This document shows, piece after piece, positions 1-9,679 of a stretch of 64,000 bases of DNA. The DNA lies in assembly GCA_029851415.1 (NCBI GenBank), contig CM056742.1, positions 80,094,748-80,158,747 of the forward strand, written 5' to 3'. The DNA is from Eretmocerus hayati (lineage: Eukaryota; Arthropoda; Insecta; Hymenoptera; Aphelinidae). The notes beneath the pieces are model-generated. The model was not told where the DNA came from. It saw only the letters and a program-made list of their open reading frames with translations, and made no database searches. Position 1 is the first letter of the stretch, and every line of letters starts with the position of its first letter. The translations under genes were made by a program, and so were the position numbers.

Positions 1-32
1 ACTTTGCTGCTCCAGAGAATATTCTTCTGAGT

Positions 33-461
33 ATGTTAACTGACGAAAATGTTCAAGTCAGACGCACAGCTCTCAACAGGATTATTCAGGCAAGAGAATT
101 GGAGGCCATTCAACGAAATGACCTTCCAACTTTCGAAGTACCCAAGCTGAATTTTCGAGCAGGAACCTACGTCGATATGATTGATTGGTCAAATGCTCGT
201 GTTCGATCTCCTCCAGTTCTTCGAGCTTTAGGAACAGATGAAATCAAGATGTACCTTGAGGGCGACGATATTCCCGTGAGTTGGCAATTTAGTAAGTACC
301 CGTGCCACACACAGGCAGTAGAGCGTATGGTTAAGCTGGTGACGGAGGCATCGAGCAAAGTTTATGGTAAGAAGAAAAGAGAAGAATATATATTAGCAAC
401 GCTTCAATCTAGACAAATAATGGCGAAGTTCGACTCGAAGAAAGATTTCAAAGCCCTTTGA
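33..461 (+). CDS. Partial repeat-associated protein of unknown function (C-terminal part)
   Basis: A 142-residue reading frame that ends at a normal stop. Its amino terminus is probably missing, because the frame starts close to the window edge and the Met may be internal. The second half carries a short conserved-looking block, PCHTQAVERMVKLVTEASS (residues about 91-109), followed by a basic stretch (KKKREEY). From memory, similar blocks occur near the C-terminus of uncharacterised proteins in many arthropod genomes, often in multiple copies, which would suggest a mobile-element or virus-like origin. I cannot name the family. No catalytic motif, signal peptide or membrane segment is visible. 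It lies on the opposite strand from the DNA polymerase B remnant that starts about 700 bases downstream, so it may belong to the same element. Treat the function as unknown. Confidence 0.45.
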   Translation: MLTDENVQVRRTALNRIIQARELEAIQRNDLPTFEVPKLNFRAGTYVDMIDWSNARVRSPPVLRALGTDEIKMYLEGDDIPVSWQFSKYPCHTQAVERMVKLVTEASSKVYGKKKREEYILATLQSRQIMAKFDSKKDFKAL

Positions 462-1163
462 GATGAACTCAGATTCAAAATCTAACAATAATATAAAATA
501 ACTTCCAAAGAAGTAGAAGAAAACAAAATGGAGAAAGATGAAGAAAATGTAAAAAAAAATGAAAAAATACAAAAAAAAAGTAACTCTGCCATTGACGGTC
601 CCAAGCCCGTATGAGAAAAGAGGAGGGCCGGATATGATGGAAGATTTTCGATAATTTCGGGATTATTGCTGGATTTTCAGCGCGGGCTTAGTGAATGGGC
701 TTTGAAATGGCGTTTGTGAGTGTAAATACAGAGAAAACATCCAAATATCATAGTGTAAGTGCTGACCCTCCATTTTTGTGGAGCTTCATGCCCTCAGTTA
801 GCCTTATGAGGCCAAGAATGCGATTTTTTCGTTATTTTCGATAAAAATCTCTCTTGGGAAAGATCAAGATAACTCGTCTCCGGTTGGTCAAAATCAAACT
901 CACTTTAGCTCATTTTGTAGGTCTTGAAAAGAGCTTCAAAATGAGCTAAAGTACGTCTAAAAAGGTTGAGATGCGTCAGAGTTATCTGCTAAACAAGGAA
1001 GAAAAATGTACGAATAATGCAGTTTCCCATTTAAACGCATGTTATTTAAAAAAAACCTTCACGGCTCTTGCTCGGACGGAAGATCTCATTTCCCAGCGTC
1101 CAGCGAAGAAATTTTCACATCTACCAGTCGAAACCTAACTTTTCCGACCCCAAGCTAATCGAT
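462..1163. other. Non-coding spacer with one 16-bp stem-loop
   Basis: No gene is seen here. The stretch is A-rich just after the preceding stop. It contains a perfect 16-bp inverted repeat, 902-917 against 937-952 (actttagctcattttg and its complement), with a 19-base loop. No coding signal or family resemblance is recognised. Confidence 0.5.
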
Positions 1164-2870
1164 TTAAAAAAAAAGTTCATTTTCGGCCCACCCTAATATA
1201 CATATATTCCTGAGAAAATAGATCATTGAGTCGGTGTCAGAATAGCACAAGGAACAGTCTCCCGGATTCTTCGTAAATAGCTTCAACATGAAATCATGAT
1301 GAAAAGAATACATGATAGTTTTCGATAGCTCGAGTGTACAAAGGCCCACAAGAATCGCAACATTATACATTACGTTCATAGGTTTCATAGAGATGGCTAC
1401 AAAGTTCTTATCGAATATTACAAGTCCATCAGAATAGGGGTGAGAAATATAATTCTCGATACCAAATCGAGTATCCCACTTATTTTTCAACAGCACAGTC
1501 TTCCGCTTCCGAATGTTTTCAATCGTTTTACAGAAGAAGGTATTAGACATGGTTTTGTACATAGATTTTTCGAAATCATTCTTAGCATTTTGTTGATAGA
1601 AAATGTTTTTCTCGATGTAAGGTTTCATAAAAGGCTTCTGGCTGAATTGGAGCACTCGACTAATTTTTCTCAGAATAAGGCGATGATTCAACGCTTGCTT
1701 CAGATTACAGTAATAAATCACATAGTTCTCTTTGGGTAACAGAGTCAGTAACAATTTTTCGTTGTCAGAACGCCCATTGCGAGCTACCATCTTCTTAGCA
1801 CAGAACGGGTAATCCCCGTGCAAAATATGTATCTCTTTAGGATAATCTAAATCGCATTCGATAATGTATCCAATATCTGAGTCATCGCTTATGAGTGTAA
1901 TATCGAAACTTGGAGGATTTTCCACCCATGCAAAGTTTCCATATGGGATCGGTTCGCACATAGCTGTTGCATATAGACTGTTAGCATCCACGTATAGAAT
2001 GTGACTTGTTGGTTTGCTCGGATCGTAATTTGGAAGATGAATGTTATTGTCTTCCAGAAATCTAATCGAGCTCTGTGATATACCACCGCGCAGCATCCTC
2101 TCTAACAGGATGATTTGATCCACATCACAAAGTAATTCCAATTCTACTCTTGTCAAATATAGCATAGCGCTCATAGAATAACCGGGGAGCGAGAAATAAT
2201 AAGCGGGATCAAGACCATAACTCTGATGCGCAGGCTTTCTAAAGTTCGTGAAAATGTCGCAAAGAAGTAATACATCTATTTTGAGATACATATTACTGTA
2301 TTCCCGAAGATCGGTGCAACCAAAAGTTTGCCAAACTTTGAGCCCATGCTCAGGATTAGAGTCGGAAACGTGGGAATTGGTCAGTATGTCATAAAAATCA
2401 ATTTTTCGTGAATAAGATGTCTGCTTGAGCTTGTTGAATGAATCCAGGTAGTCGTATGGAAAAACAGATTTCCGGGTTACTAGCTTCAACAAATCTTTCA
2501 CGTTTTCGCCAGTTCTCTCAGAAATCGAATGGAGTTCTCCCTGGAAACTATGCCAGAGGAAGTGTTTCTTGTCGTCTTCCAGATAAGCCCCTAACTTTTC
2601 CAAACTTTCGCTCAAAAATTTGGAAGAGTCTAGAAAAGTCAATCTCATTCGAGTTCCTTCTATTCTTTTGAAGATGGCTTGATAATCTTCCATGTTATGC
2701 GGTATAACCTTGATATCTCCCAGAAGATCTCCGACCAAACTCTTGATTAACAGGTGTAAATCATACTTTTCCCCATTATGCAGTATTATTGGAAAATTGA
2801 AGGACTTGCCATACAAGAGATTGCACAGGCTATGCGCCACACCTCGAAATCGACCCGAAAAGGTGAGCAA
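1164..2870 (-). pseudogene. Protein-primed type B DNA polymerase, palm and C-terminal part
   Basis: A 568-residue frame carries the hallmarks of the organellar/viral type B DNA polymerase family (DNA_pol_B_2). Near the start, FRGVAHSLCNLLYG and IILHNGEKYDLHLLI match the usual HNH-like finger end and exonuclease II region. Motif A is YVDANSLYATAM (about residues 294-305), motif B is the KSMYKTMSNTFF segment (about 442-453), and motif C is YSDTDSMIY with both aspartates (about 545-553). Such enzymes copy linear DNA from a terminal protein and occur in Polinton/Maverick elements and adintovirus-like integrations in arthropods. The frame is open for 1.7 kb, but the rest of the gene (minus strand, 2.9-4.5 kb) is broken, so this is a decayed copy. 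No packaging ATPase, capsid or integrase is seen nearby, so assignment to Polinton is only inference. Confidence 0.85.
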
Positions 2871-2904
2871 TTAGTCGTGAGTCATAAAAACGAAGCGAAC
2901 AGCA

Positions 2905-4544
2905 TTACCTGTGAAATGACAGTGATCCAATACTCGATCGTCTTCCAGAGGCTGTTCACAAATATGACAATTCTCTGATTTGAATCAGCGAGTCATCCTC
3001 GTAACTGAGCTCCAATGGCACAATATTCCCCAACTCCTAAAAATGGTGAGATGAGTCATACTGTACTGAAATAATCTTTCGAATGCATACCTGTTCAACC
3101 ATTTTTGCGATCTCTCCTAGCCTGGTGGCAAACTTGCTAGCTACATCTTTACCTTCAATGAGCTCATAGAATCATTTGCTTACATCATGCTCGCAATGAA
3201 AATATAGCCCGAGAGAGTATGGACAATGCTTCTGGAGAACATTCTCAATGACCTTGGAACGTCTCAATCTTTTCTCCGAATCCGTCGCTGTCAAGGGAAT
3301 CTAGCCATTTTTTTGTAGCACGCATTCCAGATCAGCGTACAACGTGAATGGTAGGAATTCTTTCTTGTAAAAATCTTTGAATTTTAGAAATATTGTCATC
3401 TTCCGGAGGAGTTTGCATAGCGCAATCGGATACATTCTTACAGTATTGTCGATGTGACTCGAGTTTTCCCGAAGAATGGAAAGAAGCACCGGTTGCATGA
3501 AAATATCTAATGACCGTGACTACTAACTTGCTTGCTGACAAGTCTCGACAAATTCGATATGTAACAATAATGATGCTCACCTTCCGATTCAAAGAGTAGC
3601 AAATTTATATGAACACTCATTTCTTCAGAAGTCAAGTATAACGGATAGAAGTTTTCCTTTGAATCAACCCCATAACAGTTGATTGATAAGCGATTCATTT
3701 TTTCGAATCTTGGGATTTGCTTCAGCTTCATCGGAAAATCCGCCGAGTCAATTTTTAATTACTTTTCATAATGCGGATAGTTATAAGTTTCGTTCGAGTG
3801 GTGAAATCGAGCCTTATCACTCACTAATCCGGGTAAAATGCTCCAGTAGAAACAATCTGAACCTTTGTTCTCAATATTAATGACAGCGTGTTTTCTCTCA
3901 ATCCAATCTGGAAGCTTTAGATATTTTGAAGCACTTAGCATTTCCGATTTAGCAATGCTGACTTTGAGCGAGAGAATTTCTGATAAAGGATAACCGGATC
4001 CACAATCTCTGAAAGACGACATTTGATCATTAATAAATGTTATAGACTCGTCAAACCATCGATTTAATCGTGAAGATTTCATGAGGGCCTCGTGACGCGT
4101 TTGAAAATGTTTGATCAACGATGTTTCTTCCTCCAAATTAAAATATGCAGAAGAAATCAGACAAACTTTGGCAGTTTTGAATTTTTCAATGTAAGGTCTC
4201 AAAAATTCAAGTATAAGAGGTTTCGCAAGAGTGAAGAAAGTAGTCATGTCTAGACAATTAATATTACCACGAATGCCAGTTACAATACGATTCTTGGAGG
4301 CGCTCGGTCCAGTATAGAATAATACATCACCGATATTTTTGTTGCTACTCGATTCATACATATTGTGAAGAACGATGTATTTCGATTTCGATTCGTTATA
4401 AATTGTCTCGAGTCGAGCTTTGTGCCCAGTTTTCAAAATTATTTCATTCGTTGCATTCATCCTTACGACGTGAGAAATGTGGCGCATGAGTCTCTTATAA
4501 TCCTTCTTCAGCTTCCAAATTCGTTCAAGATTCACTGTACTCAC
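2905..4544 (-). pseudogene. Type B DNA polymerase, N-terminal and exonuclease part, frameshifted
   Basis: Upstream part of the polymerase at 1164-2870, read on the minus strand in several frames. At 3759-4544 an open 261-residue frame includes SGYPLSEILSLKVSIAKSEM and the block AVINIENKGSDCFYWSIL, a standard N-terminal signature of this family. The 3507-3731 frame continues with FEKMNRLSINCYGV, HYCYISNLSRLVSKQ. The 3332-3592 and 3301-3498 frames overlap and carry a finger-like stretch and FTLYADLECVLQ, the exonuclease I motif with Asp and Glu. At about 2908-2975 lies a CHIC...DHCHFTG zinc-binding block that normally precedes the FRGAAH segment. Several stops and frame changes break it. One candidate short intron with a GTATGC donor lies near 3030-3090, but decay is the simpler explanation. 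Clearly the same gene as the downstream part. Confidence 0.75.
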
Positions 4545-4750
4545 GTCCTCGTCCCTCAGTGCGTTGAATATTTTTTCAAAAGTTGGCGACGTCTCTTGAC
4601 TTGTTCTAGAATGAACATCCTTGCTAGCACATCAAAACCATCGGAAGAATCGGGGAATCCTAGCGAGGCTGAAAATCTAAAAAATGATGAGTCAGAAATC
4701 GAGCCTACGTTCGTTGGTACATTTGTTGTCGATGATGATGACGATGATGA

Positions 4751-5492
4751 TGTGAACATTGTGAAAATAAGGACACTGGTCAAGTCAAAAGGAAGCTTGA
4801 AGACATGTTGAGCAACAAATTTTTTGAGGCTGAGGAAGCCGAAGTAGCCATTACTGTAATTAAACCAAAGTAAGTTATAGATTTTTCTACAACTAGGATT
4901 TTTTATTTAAATTTATCTCTCGAATTTCAGTAAGAAAGAAGTAGAAGAGGCTCGTGATTACATGAGAAGCCGCCAGAATGAAATCCAACTACAAACCCTT
5001 GGGATCAAGGGAAAGCCGTTCAGGATCAAGGGAAAGCCGTTCGGGATCGTGATGAAATCGGAAAAACGAGTAATCAGCATCAATTTTATGACGTGGGATA
5101 AATTAGTCAATAAGATCAAGAAACTTGCGGAAACCAAAGCAGAAGGATGTGGTGAGATTAATGATATATTTTACGGATATAAAAATAAGGGAGTTTCCCC
5201 CGTACTAACATTAGTTAAAAAAAATTCTCATACCATAAAAGCTTCATCTAATGCGTTTGTTAATTTATTGTTCTTAGAAAGATCTTTTGAGCAACGATTC
5301 GACAATTTCATTATATCAAAGCAAAGAAAAAGAGTAAACATTAAAAGCATTGGTACACTTTTGAAAACTGGAATCAAAAGCAAAGAAATTAACAAATGTG
5401 ATAAAATAGGAATAATCAAATACTTAACGTTTTTAGATGTAGACTATGAATGTATTGCTAATGAAATCGATGAAATATTGTATAACCTATGA
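4751..5492 (+). CDS. Hypothetical spliced protein, divergent from the polymerase
   Basis: Two exons joined by a 61-base intron with a clean donor (AAAGTAAGT, GT at 4870) and acceptor (TTTCAG ending at 4930). The joined frame is open from about 4751, with a possible start Met at 4805, to the TGA at 5490-5492. The encoded protein is about 200-230 residues, lysine-rich, with an internal near-duplication of the KGKPF unit at the start of exon 2. The C-terminal half is hydrophilic and rich in Ile, Lys and Asn. I do not recognise a domain. An acidic run of seven Asp (frame 4611-4811) lies just upstream in another frame and could be an earlier exon or a frameshifted part. The gene starts about 0.2 kb from the divergent polymerase remnant and may belong to the same element. 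An AATAAA follows at 5499. Confidence 0.5.
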
Positions 5493-5498
5493 TGTTAT

Positions 5499-5504
5499 AA
5501 TAAA
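5499..5504 (+). promoter_or_regulatory. Polyadenylation signal AATAAA
   Basis: A canonical AATAAA lies seven bases after the stop of the spliced hypothetical gene, which supports that frame being a real transcribed unit. Confidence 0.4.
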
Positions 5505-5621
5505 CATTCTTTCATATCATATATTATCGTTTTATTTTCAACCATATCTCAAATACAATAGAAAAATCTTGATCAGGATCAACTCCTGATACTATATGGA
5601 ATAAGGTGAGCCCACGAATCA

Positions 5622-5843
5622 TCAGATTGAATATTGCTTCAGAACTCCCATAAAAATATATACATCATCCATTTTTACATTACGTCGAGTCAAATCTATA
5701 GATAAGGGGGAATCATTATATAATACAGCATTATACCTATTTAACAACTCAACATCTAGATTCCTCATTTTAAATATGATGAGAAAATTATGAGATAGCT
5801 CCCATCTGATTACTTCTTCGCAGTCCTGTCTAATCGCTCGCAT
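5622..5843 (-). CDS. Short hypothetical ORF
   Basis: A 73-residue minus-strand frame with ordinary-looking composition (for example DCEEVIRWELSHNFLIIF and the C-terminal MDDVYIFMGVLKQYSI). It lies tail to tail with the spliced gene at 4751-5492, about 130 bases away. No family is recognised and there is no independent evidence for expression. It may be the last exon of a small gene or a chance frame. Confidence 0.25.
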   Translation of the reverse strand: MRAIRQDCEEVIRWELSHNFLIIFKMRNLDVELLNRYNAVLYNDSPLSIDLTRRNVKMDDVYIFMGVLKQYSI

Positions 5844-6080
5844 TCTGCGAAATGTTCGAGACGACGGATCTCCAGCAAGATCTCGTAGAACCAGCCAAAA
5901 TCTCGAGAGAAGGAGAAATTGAGCTAAAGATATATTGAGTTGAGCAGAATATTTAGATGAGTTGAAGGGAATAAGTGCTTAAATTCACTTGACATTGTAG
6001 CTAGAGATTCCATGATGGAAATTCGAACACAACCACTGTTTCTTGAGTAATTCTGTAGATTTTTCGTCCTTGATGTTTAA

Positions 6081-6155
6081 TATATGAGTTGATCATTCGG
6101 TCTCATCGATACCGTCCTTCAAGAGATCGATGAGACCAAATAATCAACGCATATA
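6081..6155 (-). other. miRNA-like hairpin, 30-bp stem with 15-base loop
   Basis: The 30 bases at 6081-6110 and 6126-6155 are reverse complements at 27 of 30 positions, with a 15-base loop between. On the plus strand the three differences are mismatches. On the minus strand two of them become G-U pairs, leaving 29 of 30 paired. That asymmetry favours a minus-strand RNA fold. Size and loop are compatible with a microRNA precursor, but a small palindromic transposon remnant would look the same. Confidence 0.4.
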
Positions 6156-6397
6156 ACAACCACTGTTTATTCTCAAATGTGTGGAAAGCGACTGCTGAGA
6201 CAAGAATTCGATAAATGCATTTTAGCTGATATAAACGAAGAAACCGGTATGGTGAGAAAACATCGAGCTGCAAAACCTGTTTCGCATGAAACTGCATCTC
6301 AGTCCTGGATCAGGTCGAATACTTGAACAGCTGGCCCGTTTAAGACTATTCATTCGAAATTCAATGATCAAATGTTCTAATCGCTTATGTACTTGAT

Positions 6398-6517
6398 GCA
6401 TCAAGCTGCAGCAAGCTGCAGTTTGATTTCATCTCAAGGAGCCGCAGCAAAAAGCTTGCATCAAACTGCAGCAAGCTGCAGCTCGATTTCATCGTAAGAG
6501 AGCCACAGCAAAAATAT
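6398..6517. repeat. Two tandem 60-base units rich in GCTGCAGC
   Basis: Two successive units of about 60 bases (6398-6457 and 6458-6517) share the start gcatcaa-ctgcagcaagc and a gagccgcagc-type end. Differences are scattered. A partial inverted relative (gctgtagcttgctgcagc) lies at about 6567-6584. Confidence 0.6.
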
Positions 6518-6589
6518 TCCATCACAATCCTCCAGCCGTTATATTCAATACACTTTATGCATCAAGCTGTAGCTTGCTGCAGCAACCGC

Positions 6590-6840
6590 CGCATTGGTGG
6601 GGTTGTTGGGTGCCAGCTCTCCCGATCAGTGAAGTTAATCATCGTTCGGTGCGGTTAGTACTTGGATGGGTGACCGCTCATTCAGGTCTACCGTGTCGGC
6701 TTTGTTGACTTTTCGGATCGGTTGATCGATGCTCACAACTCAGCAGTGTGAGCGGGAGGTGCGGAGTGCTTACAGATTTGGTATTTATCGATCGCTGATG
6801 CGTAAGATCTATGCTCTCCGAGGCGGGTTTTCTTTACACC
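6590..6840 (+). repeat. 5S rRNA-derived element, copy 1 (SINE3-like)
   Basis: The first 120 bases align with the 3' two-thirds of animal 5S rRNA. The box A-like part reads gatcagtgaagttaatc, and the box C-like part reads gttagtacttggatgggtg followed by acc, which is close to canonical. It is not a true 5S gene: the 5' 40 bases are unrecognisable and the 3' end does not close the terminal stem. The following 130 bases (gactttt-cggat, ctcag..., cgggaggt, a 'ctctccg-ggcgg-tttct' block) are shared with a second copy at 13490. The pair therefore defines a repeat with a 5S-like head and its own tail, as in SINE3 elements. Such heads carry an internal RNA polymerase III promoter. Confidence 0.7.
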
Positions 6841-7967
6841 ATAAAGTTCTCCCTTGCCTCACGGGTTAAACCGGGCGAATGCGAGGAGCTTACATAAACA
6901 CTCAGTACACTGACACACTGTTATCTCCAGTTATACAAATGAGACCTCTCACTCTGCGAGTAGGTGAGTCCGTCACTGCGTGCAGTTTCACCCGTTGATG
7001 CCTTGAATAAAGGGTCACTGAAGGCCTTGAATAAAGAGTTCAGGTGCCTCTCAGAGTGTCTGAACAAGTCGTCTGATGCACGCGGGTGGGATCTGGGAGT
7101 AGTTGTCGGGAAGACCCGGATAAACAAGGAGGGCACAGTGGCCATCTCTGGTGGGCTGTGCCGGGAAGTTCTCCGTATCAACCACGAGTATCAAGAACAG
7201 AATACAGTTTGCGCTAGTCGTAACACAGTACACAGATTATCAAACAGTATCACCACACAGTAAAGCTGTATAGGCCTTCAAGGCCTCAATGCTTCGAATA
7301 AAAAGAACAGAAAATACAGACGTCACTAAAGGACTCAAAAGATGGGGTTGTAACACGAAGAACTCGAAAATGTACTTTATATTCCCTGGCAGATGCAGGA
7401 AATATAAAGTGGATGTTGTGTGCAAGGAAAGTAAATTCAGAGAATTGTAAATCGATTGTAAAGGCTGGCTATTTCTGTTTGAGGATTCTTCAGAAGTGAT
7501 ATGGGCGAAGAATATGTGCGATTTAATCCGTTTTGAAGGGATCATATTCATGAATTGCTCAACAGTCACAATAATGCGTGTGTGTGTCTATTCGTGGTTT
7601 CCGACAGAGAATTCTTCTATCAATTGATCGAATACTTCGAAACTTGATTTCGAATCCTTAAAAAGTGACGTCATTTCTAAAAAATCTGATAAACTATTCA
7701 ATAAACTCACGACAATCAGTTGATTATCTATTGATTTGACCTTCGACATTACTAATTTTGAGAATTCAGACAACGTCTCATTGGAAGAAATAAGTTAACC
7801 TTGAGGTATGTCAAGAGAAAGGAGAAGAATCAATGAAGATACCCAGAATTACTATAATTTCTCCGAACACGATTGCCTGGGGGCCAAAATATTACTAAAC
7901 GAAAACCTACATCATGAGATCATTCATAAGATGTGATAACTATTGCTCTCCATGCCCTCCTTGGTGA
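6841..7967. other. Non-coding stretch, nothing recognised
   Basis: Small open frames exist on both strands but none has domain-like content or a partner. At 7010-7050 a short direct repeat of ccttgaataaag-gt occurs twice. No RNA gene or transposon signature is seen. Confidence 0.4.
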
Positions 7968-8013
7968 GTTACGGGCCTTACCCCGTTGATTCCAACGGGG
8001 TAGGGCCAGTAAC
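7968..8013. repeat. Tight palindrome, 21-bp stem with 4-base loop
   Basis: 7968-7988 and 7993-8013 are reverse complements at 19 of 21 positions around the loop attc. The flanks show no target duplication I can identify. Confidence 0.55.
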
Positions 8014-9145
8014 TAAAATGGAGTTGTACTTCTTCCGAAATATATGAACGCGATTTTGAAACTGTCATTACCGGAAACGATATTTTCATGAAAACCTGTA
8101 ACATTTTCATAATTTGACTGCACAGAGTGTTATATTAACGATTCTCCCACTTGATTTCCCAGAGCATTTTGGGAAACCATTACGCCTGTCTGAAACGTTT
8201 ACAAGCCGAGCAACGCGAGGCATTACGCTAGTAGTTGGGGCGAAGCCCCTTTTCTCACCGCGACTCGAACCAGCTTTTTCGCACCTTTATTTGAAGAAAC
8301 TACCAAACCGATCTTCACCAAATTTTGCAGACATGTTTGGGGCATACCAAAGGGTGCATATCTCCAGAATTGTATTAATTCATTGACTCAGAGTTATTCG
8401 ATCAAAATTATGTGCAAAAATACGTTCTAGCCATAGCTTCATGCCGTACTCGGCGTCTTCTCCGCTGGGCCACGCCTCTCGCGACGTACACGTTTCGGTC
8501 TCACACTACCGAATAACGACGAGTTTTGCTCGCTACCACAATCTCAACCTCTTAGCGGCGGATGTCGACATAATGTGGAAACTACGATGAATATTGTCGA
8601 ATCATCGGGTGTAACCGAATGTAATGTAAAAAGGTACACTAAAATTTCCTGCGTCATGCCTTCATCTGCCTTGATCGAGTCTGTGTAAGTACATCTAATT
8701 ATCGTTCGACATTTACGTCAACAATTCTTTTCACGATTCACGGCATGGAAGCCAGTGACCGTCTAAGCAATAACCTCTGCAGTTTGAAAATAATGAGGAA
8801 AAACTTTCGCAGCAGTGTGGTAACCAAATGCTGCCGATGAGAAATAACCGCCTGAACGCAACCTCGGGCTCCGTTTTAAGTTTCGACGTCGGAATTTTTT
8901 TTGAGTGAAAAGAACCTTAGAAGAACCAGGTGTTGTTCATCTAACAAGGCGTCATGCTATCAAGGAAGGAGTGCGAATTCATTTTCTATACTGAAAGATA
9001 CACAAGAAAATCGTCATCCGAACAATGAGAAATCCCGACCCCAAAACTGGGTCCCGTAGTGTGATAATTCAATCTCTTAGAGTAATCGTGTTACCTCTCC
9101 CTCAGTTCTCTTCGCCCCGTTTTGTCCGCAAACACGGACACACCT
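8014..9145. other. Non-coding stretch with a GGGGCGAAGCCCC hairpin
   Basis: No gene is supported. At 8237-8249 a short GC hairpin (ggggcgaagcccc) sits in a region that reads like an old dispersed repeat (gttacaagccgagcaacgcg). The same hairpin core recurs at 53394-53408 in unrelated flanks. A tRNA B-box-like string on the minus strand (about 8267-8277) has no A box upstream. Confidence 0.35.
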
Positions 9146-9545
9146 AGTATATTACGCAACAAGTGGGAGACGGTCAATTTCCGCACAAATTGCCAAACGA
9201 GTGCGGATATTCCTCGCACGTGTTGCGTATACTATTCCTTGCAACTGTGCGCAAAGTTGGAATTAAATGCACCACTGTCCAAGCGAGATTATCTTAAAAA
9301 CGAAGTTTCGGAGAGAGGCCAAATTCAAAGGGATGATGTCACATCACATTTTGGAACTGTGCGTGAGTGAAAATTCATCAGAGCGAGAAGTTACATTCAC
9401 ACACTCTCCACCAGTGCGTGAATATGAAACTATGCGAGGAGTCATTTCCGCATTACTTCTCGCATTGTAAATAATGAAGAGAAGTCTCATTTTTTCCTAA
9501 CCTCGTGCACACAACTGCAAAAAATATCGTGAGCAACACGGGGCA
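9146..9545. repeat. Dispersed repeat rich in GTGCG/CTTCTCGC, copy 1
   Basis: About 400 bases that recur in inverted orientation at 51240-51682. Shared landmarks in order include attacgcaacaag, tttccgcacaa, cgtgttgcgtatactat, caactgtgcgc-aagttg, aaatgcaccactgtcc, a gatgtca block, and aataatgaagagaagtctca. It is non-coding and full of short G-C-G-A words. Probably a non-autonomous element or satellite-like dispersed repeat. Confidence 0.7.
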
Positions 9546-9679
9546 CATATTTGCGCACTCGTCCCTGCACTCGTGTGTGAATGTATCATTTGAGCAGTTT
9601 CATCATTTGTCCCTAGCACAAACGGATTTGCGACGCACGGCGTATATGATGAAACTGTGCGCAAAGGATAATTTGCGGG

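Noticed and set aside
6590..6710. Functional 5S rRNA gene
   Set aside because: The 5' third is unrecognisable and the terminal stem does not close; the tail is shared with another copy, so it is a repeat.
6964..7263. A 99-residue plus-strand frame
   Set aside because: No recognisable domain; overlapping frames on the other strand are equally long, so it is likely chance.
8262..8282. tRNA B-box-like string on the minus strand
   Set aside because: There is no A box at the right distance and no cloverleaf pairing.
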